Assembly (NCBI RefSeq): GCF_900116545.1
Contig: NZ_FPCK01000001.1
Coordinates: 1,178,001-1,242,000, forward strand
Length of the DNA: 64,000 nucleotides
Source of the DNA: Devosia crocina
Lineage (GTDB): Bacteria > Pseudomonadota > Alphaproteobacteria > Rhizobiales > Devosiaceae
Direction of reading: 5' to 3'
This document shows positions 25,207 through 32,730 of the stretch, in pieces (positions within the stretch are counted from its first letter, which is position 1; every line of letters starts with the position of its first letter). Both the position numbers and the translations under genes were made by a program. The notes below the pieces were generated by a model, which had not been told where the DNA came from, did no database searches, and saw only the letters and a list, made by a program, of their open reading frames with translations.

Positions 25207-26577
25207 GTGACCGCGCGCGTGTTGATTGTCGACGACATTCCGACGAATGTTCGGCTGCTCGAAGCGCGGCTCACGGCGGAATATTTTGAAGTCGTGACTG
25301 CCAGCTCGGGCCCCGAAGCGCTCGACATCTGCCAGGGCGCGGAAATCGACATCGTGCTTCTGGACGTGATGATGCCGGGCATGGACGGTTTTGAAGTCTG
25401 CCGCAGGCTCAAGTCCAACCCGCGAACGCATCATATTCCCGTGGTGATGGTAACGGCGCTCGACCAGCCTTCTGACCGGGTGAAGGGGCTCGATGCTGGG
25501 GCCGACGACTTTCTGACCAAGCCCGTCGACGACATGCAGCTGATGGCGCGGGTCAAGAGCCTGGCGCGGCTCAAGTCGTTGACCGATGAGTTGCGCGCCA
25601 GGGCGCTGACCGGCCAGCAGCTGGCGATCGAAGACGCCATGCGGGCGATGGATTCGATTTCGACGAGTGGCGGGTCGGTGCTGGTCATCGACAGCGACCG
25701 GCGCCATGCCGAGCGCGTGCAAGGCTATCTGTCAGCGGAGCATAAAATAGATGTGCTGACCGATCCGGCCGATGCGGTGTTCCAGGTTTCAGGCGGACGC
25801 TATGAGCTGGCGCTTGTCAGCATGGCGCTTGGAGATTTCGATGCGCTGCGGGTGTGTTCGCAGATCCGGACCGTTGATCATTCGCGCAACCTGCCGATCA
25901 TCCTGATGGCTGATGAAGGCGACAAGCCGCGGGTGGTTCGAGCGCTGGATCTGGGGGTCAATGATTTCATTTCCCGGCCGATCGAGCGCAACGAGCTGAT
26001 GGCGCGAGTGCGAACGCAGATCCGGCGGCATCGCTATGCCATGGAGCTGCGGGAAAGCGTCAATCATTCGATCGCGCTGGCGGTGACGGACGATCTGACC
26101 GGGCTCTATAATCGCCGGTATTTCGACAGGCATCTCAACGTGTTACTGGGGAAAGCTCAGGAGCAGGAGAAGGCCCTGGCGGTGATGATCCTCGATATCG
26201 ACCACTTCAAGGCGGTCAATGATACGCATGGCCACGATGTGGGCGATGTGGTGCTCAGAGAGTTCTCGGCGCGGGTGAAGCGTAATATTCGCGGGGTGGA
26301 TCTGGCCTGCCGGTTCGGCGGCGAGGAGTTCGTGGTGCTGATGCCCGACACCGATGTGAACAGCGCCGAACTCGTGGCGGAGCGAGTGCGGCAGGCGATT
26401 GCAGAAAAGCCTTTTGAAATCCGTGGTATGCGGCCTTTGGCCGTGACCGTGTCGGTGGGTGTTTCGTTTAACGAGATCGAAGCGGACACGCCGGAAACGC
26501 TGATCAAGCGGGCCGATGTGGCGCTTTATCGTGCCAAGCGCGAAGGGCGGAACAGGGTGATCCTGGACGCCGCTTAG
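25207..26577 (+). CDS. pleD: Response regulator diguanylate cyclase PleD
   Basis: Makes cyclic di-GMP when phosphorylated and drives the swarmer-to-stalked type transition in Caulobacter. It has 456 residues from GTG at 25207, with GGGGAGAAG upstream. The first receiver has the phosphoacceptor Asp53 (LLDVMMPGMD), the second receiver (about 155-270) is degenerate, and the GGDEF domain reads FGGEEF at about 370-375. The inhibitory I-site RGVD is at 362-365, five residues before GGEEF, so product inhibition is expected. It is in an operon with divK. Confidence 0.96.
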   Translation: MTARVLIVDDIPTNVRLLEARLTAEYFEVVTASSGPEALDICQGAEIDIVLLDVMMPGMDGFEVCRRLKSNPRTHHIPVVMVTALDQPSDRVKGLDAGADDFLTKPVDDMQLMARVKSLARLKSLTDELRARALTGQQLAIEDAMRAMDSISTSGGSVLVIDSDRRHAERVQGYLSAEHKIDVLTDPADAVFQVSGGRYELALVSMALGDFDALRVCSQIRTVDHSRNLPIILMADEGDKPRVVRALDLGVNDFISRPIERNELMARVRTQIRRHRYAMELRESVNHSIALAVTDDLTGLYNRRYFDRHLNVLLGKAQEQEKALAVMILDIDHFKAVNDTHGHDVGDVVLREFSARVKRNIRGVDLACRFGGEEFVVLMPDTDVNSAELVAERVRQAIAEKPFEIRGMRPLAVTVSVGVSFNEIEADTPETLIKRADVALYRAKREGRNRVILDAA

Positions 26578-26610
26578 TAAAATGCGAGATGTTAGGGTTA
26601 TCCGTTATGA

Positions 26611-26626
26611 TTAACAGACGGTTACC
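26611..26626 (+). promoter_or_regulatory. CtrA-like box upstream of the structured element
   Basis: TTAA-CAGACGG-TTACC differs from TTAA-N7-TTAACC at one base. It lies about 95 bases before the first large hairpin. Confidence 0.3.
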
Positions 26627-26720
26627 GCCTGGCAGGTGTTGGATTTTCTTGTGTTTCAACCCGTTGGGAGTAGTCTGAATTCCAGACGGTGCGGGCCTGG
26701 CCCCATGCAGTTTCAGAGCT

Positions 26721-26823
26721 CCCTACGGCTTATCTCAGGTCCGCCGCAACTCCTGAGTCCCGTAGGGCGGTTGGTCCGGATGCGGTGAGAGTGGCCTCTT
26801 CGACGTACCGCTCCGGACCAGCC
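26721..26823 (+). ncRNA. Candidate structured RNA (two long hairpins)
   Basis: The first hairpin (26721-26767) pairs CCCTACGG with CCGTAGGG, then CTCAGG with CCTGAG inside it. The second (26769-26823) pairs GGTTGGTCCGGA with TCCGGACCAGCC over 12 positions with one G-T pair, then GCGGT with ACCGC, then AGAG with CTCT around TGGC. Nested pairing over about 100 bases is more than chance or a terminator would need, and there is no open reading frame of note. The strand is uncertain; plus is preferred because of the CtrA-like box upstream. It does not match any RNA family I can recognise by eye. Confidence 0.4.
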
Positions 26824-26856
26824 ACTTTGCATCAACATGACAATATTGGACGCGCA

Positions 26857-26879
26857 AATGCTAACTAATGGTTAGCATT
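26857..26879. promoter_or_regulatory. Perfect operator-like inverted repeat
   Basis: Arms AATGCTAAC and GTTAGCATT around a 5-base spacer, 9 of 9 matching. AT-rich, unlike the GC-rich hairpins beside it, and not followed by a T-tract, so an operator is as likely as an RNA hairpin. No neighbouring regulator explains it. Confidence 0.35.
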
Positions 26880-27043
26880 CCGGCCGAGTTGTCGCCAAAT
26901 AGACAGAGGCGCAGCCGGGGAGCTGCGCCTCGTGGGGTGGCCGCATGGCTTCTGCCGATCGGCCGGGGCGATCTCTCCTGGATCTGCCCCGGGGAGCGAC
27001 GGCGCCCTTTTGGGGACATGAGCGCCGTCGAATGGGTCAAGCC

Positions 27044-27781
27044 TTAGAAGGGCAGGATAGCGTCGAGCACCTGCTGGCCATAACGCGGCTGCTGCACATC
27101 GGTGATCTGGCCGCGGCCGCCATAGGAGATGCGCGCTTCGGCGATCTTGGTGGAGGCGATGGTGTTGTTGGCCTGGATATCGGATGGGCGGACGATGCCG
27201 GAGACGATCAGGTCGCGCACTTCGAAATTAACGCGGACTTCCTGGCGGCCTTCGATCACGAGATTGCCATTGGGCAGGACCTGGGTGATGACGGCGGCGA
27301 CGGAGGTTTCGAGCGCTTCGGAGCGGTTGACCGAACCTGCGCCAGCGTCGTTGATGCCGGAGGTGAAGTCGATGGCGGCCGAGGGGTCGATGCTGCCACC
27401 CGAGACATTGGTGACGGCTGCGCCGAAGATGCCGCCCATGCCGGCGGAGTTGGACGAGGCGCGGTTCCGCTGGGTGGAGTTGCTGATCTTGGCGCTGTCG
27501 CTGACCGTAACCTTGACCGTGAGGATGTCGCCGACGCGATGGGCGCGTTCATCCTTGAAGAAGCCCTTGGCCGAGGTGCGGTAGAGCGAATTGGCCTGGT
27601 AGGTGTCAGCGATCGGAGCCGGCATCGGCATACGGACAGGCTGGTATCCAGCGAGGGTGGTCGGATCCTGGATCTGGGTCAGCGGTGGCGCATTGCCGAC
27701 ATTGGCGAGGCGATCCATGGTGTTGCAGCCGGCGAGGGCGGCGGCGAGGACGAGAACAGAAGCGATCTTGAAGGTGTTCAT
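27044..27781 (-). CDS. flgH: Flagellar L-ring lipoprotein FlgH
   Basis: Outer-membrane L-ring subunit of the flagellar basal body. It has 245 residues with a lipoprotein signal (VLVLAAALAGC, cysteine at about 19). FlgH core: SLYRTSAKGFFKDERAHRVGDILTVKV, LPNGNLVIEGRQEVRVNFEVRDLIVSGIVRPSDI, and the C-terminal AEARISYGGRGQITDVQQPRYGQQVLD. Last gene of flgF-flgG-flgA-flgH, 15 bases after flgA. Confidence 0.96.
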   Translation of the reverse strand: MNTFKIASVLVLAAALAGCNTMDRLANVGNAPPLTQIQDPTTLAGYQPVRMPMPAPIADTYQANSLYRTSAKGFFKDERAHRVGDILTVKVTVSDSAKISNSTQRNRASSNSAGMGGIFGAAVTNVSGGSIDPSAAIDFTSGINDAGAGSVNRSEALETSVAAVITQVLPNGNLVIEGRQEVRVNFEVRDLIVSGIVRPSDIQANNTIASTKIAEARISYGGRGQITDVQQPRYGQQVLDAILPF

Positions 27782-27796
27782 GGCGGGGTTTCCCGA

Positions 27797-28744
27797 TTAG
27801 AGGCCGGCGAGCGACACGGAGCCACTGGTCACTTCGACCGTGCCCGGCGCTACTGCCGTTGCAGTGATGACGCGCTTGGAAGCGAGATTGAGAACCTGAA
27901 GACCGGCGCCGCGGCTGGCGCTGGTGATGGCCTGACCCTTGACGGTGAGGGTCATGGGGCCGCGCCGGTAGATGATGGTCACCAGCTCGTTCTTGGAGAC
28001 GGCGAGCGGCGGGCTGATGTCGCTGGCGCGCAAGAGCATGCCTTCGCGGCTCTGGCGGTTGAGCGACATACCGACCAGCTGATCGAGCGGCACATAGCCA
28101 AAGGCATCGGCCTGGCTGGCCGGAACCGGACGCATCACCACGTGCTCGGGCAGGAGGATTGTGCCGGCTGGCATATTTGCAGCGAGGTGCGGCATGTCCA
28201 CGGTCATGTCGATGGTGCCGGAGAGATCGAGTACGCGGTTCTGACCGGCCAGGACGAAGCGGGCCGTGAAGTCTCGGCCGCCGGAAGCATAGCGCAGCTG
28301 GTCGAGGCGGACGGCAACGCCACTGGTTGCAACCTGCACAGGATCGATAAAGCGGGAGAAACGCACGGTGGCGTTGACGCCCGGACCCATGAGCCCGCGA
28401 CCGGAAAGATCGGAGAGGATCAGGCCGGTCAGCGTTCTTTCGTCGACGGTTGCGCCGGCCCGGGTGACGTTGATGGCCGATAGGCCATTGGCTTCGAAGC
28501 TAACGATACCAACGCGGGCAGCGGCGGCGCGGATGCTGGCGAGATCGACCGTGCCCGTGGTGCCAGGAGCGGGGGCTGAGAAGATCGGCTTTTCAGCCAA
28601 TGCACCGGCCTCGTCGAACATATCGGCAACGGTGACAACCGTGTTGAGCACGGTGATGTCGCCGCGCAGGACCGGGGCTGCCTCGGCGCCGGCTGCGGTG
28701 AGCGCAAATGCGCTGACCATTGCGAGTTTGTGAAAGAGGGTCAC
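27797..28744 (-). CDS. flgA: P-ring assembly chaperone FlgA
   Basis: Periplasmic chaperone needed to polymerise FlgI into the P ring. It has 315 residues and a Sec signal peptide (about 1-22, FHKLAMVSAFALTAAGAEAA). The C-terminal SAF domain is visible in PAGTILLPEHVVMRPVP, LVGMSLNRQSREGMLLRASDISPP, and the final VKGQAITSASRGAGLQVLNLASKRVITATAVAPGTVEV. It lies between flgG (12-base gap) and flgH. Confidence 0.93.
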   Translation of the reverse strand: MTLFHKLAMVSAFALTAAGAEAAPVLRGDITVLNTVVTVADMFDEAGALAEKPIFSAPAPGTTGTVDLASIRAAAARVGIVSFEANGLSAINVTRAGATVDERTLTGLILSDLSGRGLMGPGVNATVRFSRFIDPVQVATSGVAVRLDQLRYASGGRDFTARFVLAGQNRVLDLSGTIDMTVDMPHLAANMPAGTILLPEHVVMRPVPASQADAFGYVPLDQLVGMSLNRQSREGMLLRASDISPPLAVSKNELVTIIYRRGPMTLTVKGQAITSASRGAGLQVLNLASKRVITATAVAPGTVEVTSGSVSLAGL

Positions 28745-28756
28745 CTGCGCCTCCTA

Positions 28757-29542
28757 TCAGCGGAGCTGGCTCGTGGCCTGCATCATCTGGTCGGCGCCAG
28801 AGATCACGCGGGCGTTCATCTCGTAGGCGCGCTGGGCGGCGATCAGATCGGCAATTTCGGTCACCGAGTTGACGTTGGCCATTTCCAGATAGTTCTGCAG
28901 CAGGTTGCCGGTGCCATCGGTGTTGGGCACGCCCACCTGGGCAGGGCCGCTGGCCGGCGTTTCAAGGAAGAGATTGTCTCCCATCGATTCAAGGCCTGAC
29001 TTGTTGACAAAGCGGGCCAACTGAAGCTGGCCGACCTGGGTGGGTTCGGTGTCGTTGCCGATAAAGGCTTCCACAGTGCCATCGGGCGAGATGGAGATGG
29101 ATTTGGCGTCGCCCGGAATGGCGATGCCGCCCGAGACTTCAAAGCCGCTCGAGTTGACCAGCATGCCATCGGCGCTGCGCTCGAAGGAGCCGTCACGCGT
29201 ATAGGCGGTGCGGCCATCGGGCAGGTCGATCATGAAGAAGCCTTCGCCACGGATGGCGACGTCGAGTTCGCGCTCGGTGACGTTGGCAGCGCCCTGGCTC
29301 ATGACGCGCGGGGTTGCGACGGTGCGCACGCCCGAGCCGATCTCAAGACCGGCAGGCACCAGGGTGCCCTGATCCGAAGTCTGGGAGCCGGCGCGGGAGA
29401 TCTGCTGATAAAGAAGGTCTTCAAACTCGGCACGCTGGCGCTTGAAGCCGGGCGTGCGCATGTTGGCGATATTGTTGGAGATGACTTCGACATTGCGTTC
29501 CTGCGCGCTCATGCCAGTCGATGCGATATAGAGAGCTTTCAT
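28757..29542 (-). CDS. flgG: Distal rod protein FlgG
   Basis: Main subunit of the distal rod. It has 261 residues, the standard length. Starts MKALYIASTGMSAQERNVEVISNNIANMRTPGFKRQR. The core GEGFFMIDLPDGRTAYTRDGSFERSADGMLVNSSGFEV and the C-terminal helix EIADLIAAQRAYEMNARVISGADQMMQATSQLR are classic. It follows flgF after 15 bases. Confidence 0.97.
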   Translation of the reverse strand: MKALYIASTGMSAQERNVEVISNNIANMRTPGFKRQRAEFEDLLYQQISRAGSQTSDQGTLVPAGLEIGSGVRTVATPRVMSQGAANVTERELDVAIRGEGFFMIDLPDGRTAYTRDGSFERSADGMLVNSSGFEVSGGIAIPGDAKSISISPDGTVEAFIGNDTEPTQVGQLQLARFVNKSGLESMGDNLFLETPASGPAQVGVPNTDGTGNLLQNYLEMANVNSVTEIADLIAAQRAYEMNARVISGADQMMQATSQLR

Positions 29543-29557
29543 GGCTGGTCCTCAATG

Positions 29558-30298
29558 TCAGGCGTTCATGGAGCCGAGGCGCTTGATGGCATCGCGACGC
29601 ATGTCGTCCTGCTTCTGGCCCAGCGAGGCGATCGATTCGTAGGCGCGGGTGACGCGGATCATTTCGGCCATCTCGGCAACGCCCGAGACATTGGAGCGCT
29701 CGGTGAAGCCCTGAAGCACGCGCGAATTGGTAGCCGGGGCAGGGGTGCCGCCGGAGAACAGATTGTTGCCCTCGCGCACCAAAGCCTGAGGCTCGGCGAA
29801 CTCGACCACGCGCAGGCGACCCTTGGCGCCTTCGTTGGAGGAAATCGCGCCATCGGCGGAAATGCGGATATCGGTTTCTTCGGGGCCGAACTGGATTGGT
29901 CCACCTTCGCCGAGGACCGGATTGCCGGAGAGATCGACGAGGGTGCCTTCGTTGTTCAGCTGAAAGGCGCCGGCGCGGGTCCAGCGTTCGCCGCCCGCGG
30001 TCTGAACGACAAAGAAGCCTTCACCTGCGATCGCAACATCGAGGGGCGCATCGGTCTGGACCATGGCGCCATCGGTGAAATCCTGAACGCTTGCCCAGTC
30101 CTGCACATAGGAGAGAGCGCGGTCTTCACCTGAAAAGTCGCCGTGGCTTGCCACGGGCATCTTGTACTCTTCGAACAGCAGTTGCTCAGCCTTGAAGCCG
30201 GTGGTGTTGATGTTGGCGATGTTGTTCGCCACCATGTCCATTTGACGCTGCAAGGCCATCTGGCGCGACAGGCCGATCAGTTGTGCATTTTCGATCAT
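29558..30298 (-). CDS. flgF: Proximal rod protein FlgF
   Basis: Rod subunit below FlgG. It has 246 residues from ATG at 30298 (MIENAQLIGLSRQMALQRQMDMVANNIANINTTGFKAEQ), with GGGGAT upstream; the longer open frame adds 30 unrelated residues. Core GEGFFVVQTAGGERWTRAGAFQLNNEGTLVDLSG; C-terminus EMIRVTRAYESIASLGQKQDDMRRDAIKRLG. First gene of flgF-flgG-flgA-flgH, transcribed from the sigma-54 site at 30366-30381. Confidence 0.96.
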   Translation of the reverse strand: MIENAQLIGLSRQMALQRQMDMVANNIANINTTGFKAEQLLFEEYKMPVASHGDFSGEDRALSYVQDWASVQDFTDGAMVQTDAPLDVAIAGEGFFVVQTAGGERWTRAGAFQLNNEGTLVDLSGNPVLGEGGPIQFGPEETDIRISADGAISSNEGAKGRLRVVEFAEPQALVREGNNLFSGGTPAPATNSRVLQGFTERSNVSGVAEMAEMIRVTRAYESIASLGQKQDDMRRDAIKRLGSMNA

Positions 30299-30365
30299 TG
30301 CGATCCCCGGTTTGGTATCCCCGAGATGGCTGACTTCCCCAAGCCTGCCGCCTCGCCTCCCAAAT

Positions 30366-30381
30366 TGCAGAAACCGTGCCA
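30366..30381 (-). promoter_or_regulatory. Sigma-54 promoter of flgF-flgG-flgA-flgH
   Basis: On the minus strand TGGCACGGTTTCTGCA: perfect -24 box TGGCACG, -12 box CTGCA, GG and GC 10 bases apart. It is 68 bases before the flgF start. Confidence 0.75.
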
Positions 30382-30499
30382 GATGCATGGAGCTTGCAAA
30401 TTCAACGGGTTAGCTGCGAGGCTCGGCGGAATTCGCCGAATGCCATTTTGGTTCTGCGGCAAATGCTGCCCGGCAGAAGTTGCCGGGTTGGGGTCAAAA

Positions 30500-30516
30500 G
30501 TAACCAAGCATTAACC
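30500..30516 (+). promoter_or_regulatory. CtrA box upstream of fliL
   Basis: GTAA-CCAAGCA-TTAACC, one mismatch from TTAA-N7-TTAACC, 69 bases before fliL. A palindromic CCGGCA...TGCCGG lies just upstream at 30471-30486. Confidence 0.5.
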
Positions 30517-30584
30517 AAGATGGCATTAGGTGGACACGCGGCCGGAATCGTCTGGTCGCGATACGTGCATCTGGTGGGGTTCGC

Positions 30585-31106
30585 ATGGCGACGGAAGCAG
30601 AAATTGGTGGCGAGGCGCCAGCCAAGAAGGGCTCCAAAAAGCTCTTTATCATCGGTGGTGCCGCAGCCGCAGTGGTCCTGCTTGGCGGTGGCGCCCTGTT
30701 CTTCTTCATGTCCTCTTCGGGCGGCGCCCAGCCGGCTGCCACCGAAGCGCATGGCGCAGCGGCTGAGCATGGCGGCGAACACGGCGCCGGGCCGGTTGCC
30801 GACACGTTCATCTTCAATCTCGAGCCGATGATGGTGAACCTCAACAGCGAGAACGGCCAGCAGAACTACATGAAGCTGACCGTGGCGCTGGAAGTTGCCG
30901 ACGAACACATGATGACTGAAATCCAGCCCAGGCTGGCCAAGGTTGTCGATGCCTTTCAGGTCTATATGCGCGAACTGCGCAAATCCGACCTCGAAGGCTC
31001 TGCCGGGGTATACCGGCTCAAGGAAGAATTGCTGCGCCGCGTGAACCTGGCCGTCTATCCCGCCCGGATCGAAAGCATTCTCTTCAAGGAAATCCTGGTG
31101 CAGTGA
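30585..31106 (+). CDS. fliL: Flagellar basal body protein FliL
   Basis: Inner-membrane protein around the stator ring that affects torque. It has 173 residues: a lysine-rich start, one membrane segment at about residues 21-44 (LFIIGGAAAAVVLLGGGALFFFM), an Ala/His-rich linker, then the periplasmic FliL domain (FIFNLEPMMVNLNSENGQQNYMKLTVALEV ... LKEELLRRVNLAVYPARIESILFKEILVQ). First gene of fliL-fliM-DUF6468-motE; it overlaps fliM by four bases (ATGA). Confidence 0.95.
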   Translation: MATEAEIGGEAPAKKGSKKLFIIGGAAAAVVLLGGGALFFFMSSSGGAQPAATEAHGAAAEHGGEHGAGPVADTFIFNLEPMMVNLNSENGQQNYMKLTVALEVADEHMMTEIQPRLAKVVDAFQVYMRELRKSDLEGSAGVYRLKEELLRRVNLAVYPARIESILFKEILVQ

Positions 31107-32269
31107 TGGCCGGACCGACCGATCAAGACAAGCTTTCGGAAGACTGGGGCCTCGACGATCTCGATGCCGCCGGATCCTCCTTCAACATCCCGGATGGAGA
31201 TGGCGAGGAAGACTGGGCTGCAATGCTCAAGGCCAGCCAGGATGCCGCCGCCGATGGCGGGGCAGACCGCGTGCTGAACCAGAATGAAATCGACAATCTC
31301 TTCGGGTTCGATGAGACGGCGGCAGGTGGGGTGGAACTGAGCGGCGTGCAGGCGCTGATCAATTCTGCGCTGGTCAGCTACGAGCGTCTGCCGATGCTCG
31401 AGATCGTCTTCGACCGCCTGGTGCGCCTTGCCACGACCTCGCTGCGCAATTTCACCTCCGACAATGTGGAAGTCTCGCTCGACTCCATCTCCTCGGTGCG
31501 GTTTGGCGACTATCTTAATTCCATTCCGCTGCCGGCCATTCTCTCGGTCATCAAGGCCGAGGAATGGGAGAATTATGGACTTCTCACCGTCGACAGCAAC
31601 CTGATCTATTCGATGATCGACGTGCTGCTCGGCGGCCGCCGCTCGGGTGTCAATGTGCGGGTCGAAGGCCGCCCGTATACGACGATCGAGCTGGCGCTGG
31701 CGCAGCGCCTGATCGAGGTCATCCTCGAAGACACCCAGCGTGCCTTCGAGCCGGTGACCACAGTCAATTTCAAGCTCGAGCGCATGGAAACCAATCCGCG
31801 CTTCGCCGCGATCTCGCGGCCTAACAATGCGGCGATCCTGATCGAGCTGCGCATCGAGATGGACGATCGCGGCGGCAAGATCGAAATTCTCTTGCCCTAC
31901 GCCACCATCGAGCCGATCCGTGAACTGCTGCTGCAGATGTTCATGGGTGAAAAATTCGGTCGCGATCCCATCTGGGAAGGGCATCTGGCCACCGAGATCT
32001 ACCAGGCCGACGTGCAGATCGAGGCGGTGTTGCACGAGCAGGAATTGCCGCTGTCGCGTCTCCTGGCGCTCAAGCCGGGTGATACCGTGATGTTCGAACG
32101 TTCGCCGAGCGATCCGATCCTCTTGCGCTGCGGCGATGTCGATCTGACCGAGGCCACGATGGGCCATATCGGAAATTACGTATCTGTGCGGGTCGAGCGC
32201 CCGCTGAATCCTCCCAAGGTCACGATGGCGGCCTTCGAGGCAATTGATGAATCCATGGAAGGTCGTTGA
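31103..32269 (+). CDS. fliM: Flagellar motor switch protein FliM
   Basis: C-ring component that binds CheY-P and sets rotation direction. It has 388 residues, longer than the usual 320-340 because of an acidic N-terminal extension of about 50 residues. The start of the usual FliM N-terminus is VLNQNEIDNLFGFD. The middle domain has LVSYERLPMLEIVFDRLVR and VSLDSISSVRFGDYL. The C-terminal SpoA domain has LAPGDTVMFERSP-like LKPGDTVMFER and ends GHIGNYVSVRVERPL. The CheY-binding LSQxEID motif is replaced by LNQNEID. It overlaps both neighbours. Confidence 0.94.
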   Translation: MMAGPTDQDKLSEDWGLDDLDAAGSSFNIPDGDGEEDWAAMLKASQDAAADGGADRVLNQNEIDNLFGFDETAAGGVELSGVQALINSALVSYERLPMLEIVFDRLVRLATTSLRNFTSDNVEVSLDSISSVRFGDYLNSIPLPAILSVIKAEEWENYGLLTVDSNLIYSMIDVLLGGRRSGVNVRVEGRPYTTIELALAQRLIEVILEDTQRAFEPVTTVNFKLERMETNPRFAAISRPNNAAILIELRIEMDDRGGKIEILLPYATIEPIRELLLQMFMGEKFGRDPIWEGHLATEIYQADVQIEAVLHEQELPLSRLLALKPGDTVMFERSPSDPILLRCGDVDLTEATMGHIGNYVSVRVERPLNPPKVTMAAFEAIDESMEGR

Positions 32270-32730
32270 TGTTTGGTTTGTCGATGGGATTGTTCATTGA
32301 GGGCGCAGTCGCCGTTCTCATGGCGCTGACCCTGGGATATTGCGTGATCCTGAACCGGCGTCTGGCGCGCCTGCATGCCGATCGGGAAGCGCTGCGGCTG
32401 ATGGTGGGCGACCTCGTCACCGCCACCAATCTTGCCAATCAGGCGATCAAGGAACTCAAGGCCACCGCCATCGAGGCGGACATGACACTGAGCGTGCGGC
32501 TCGAAGAGGCCGAGCGTTTCGGGGTGGAGCTTGCCAATCACGTCAATGCCGGCACGACGCTGATGCAGCGGATCGTACGCGTGACCAATGCGGCGCGCCA
32601 GGCACCGGCCGGTCAGCCGATGATCTCGGCCGCCAATACGACCGATACGCTGGTGCGCGAGCCGAACAAGGTGCGTGCGGCGCTCGAACAGCTTTCCGCC
32701 CATGTGCGTAGCCGTGGAGTTGCCGCGTGA
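32269..32730 (+). CDS. DUF6468 membrane-anchored flagellar operon protein
   Basis: 153 residues with one N-terminal membrane segment (about 4-25, LSMGLFIEGAVAVLMALTLGYCVI) and a helical, probably coiled-coil cytoplasmic domain (LVTATNLANQAIKELKATAIEADMTLSVRLEEAERFG). ATG at 32269 shares its A with the last base of the fliM stop (TGATG). It occurs between fliM and motE in alphaproteobacterial flagellar operons. Function is not established. It overlaps motE by four bases. Confidence 0.8.
   Translation: MFGLSMGLFIEGAVAVLMALTLGYCVILNRRLARLHADREALRLMVGDLVTATNLANQAIKELKATAIEADMTLSVRLEEAERFGVELANHVNAGTTLMQRIVRVTNAARQAPAGQPMISAANTTDTLVREPNKVRAALEQLSAHVRSRGVAA

Larger units (their letters stand above)
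26578..27043. other. Gap between pleD and flgH, with structured DNA
   Basis: 466 bases without a supported protein gene. From left to right it holds a CtrA-like box (26611-26626), a small GTCTG/CAGAC hairpin (26673-26687), two large adjacent hairpins (26721-26767 and 26769-26823), a perfect 9-bp inverted repeat (26857-26879) and further GC-rich hairpins (GAGGCGCAG.../CTGCGCCTC near 26907-26933; GACGGCGC/GCGCCGTC near 26998-27029) that may end flgH transcription. Confidence 0.6.

Noticed and set aside
26945-28483. Long plus-strand open frame of 512 codons opposite flgH and flgA
   Set aside because: It is antisense to two clear flagellar genes, has no domain content or ribosome site, and is explained by high-GC codon structure.
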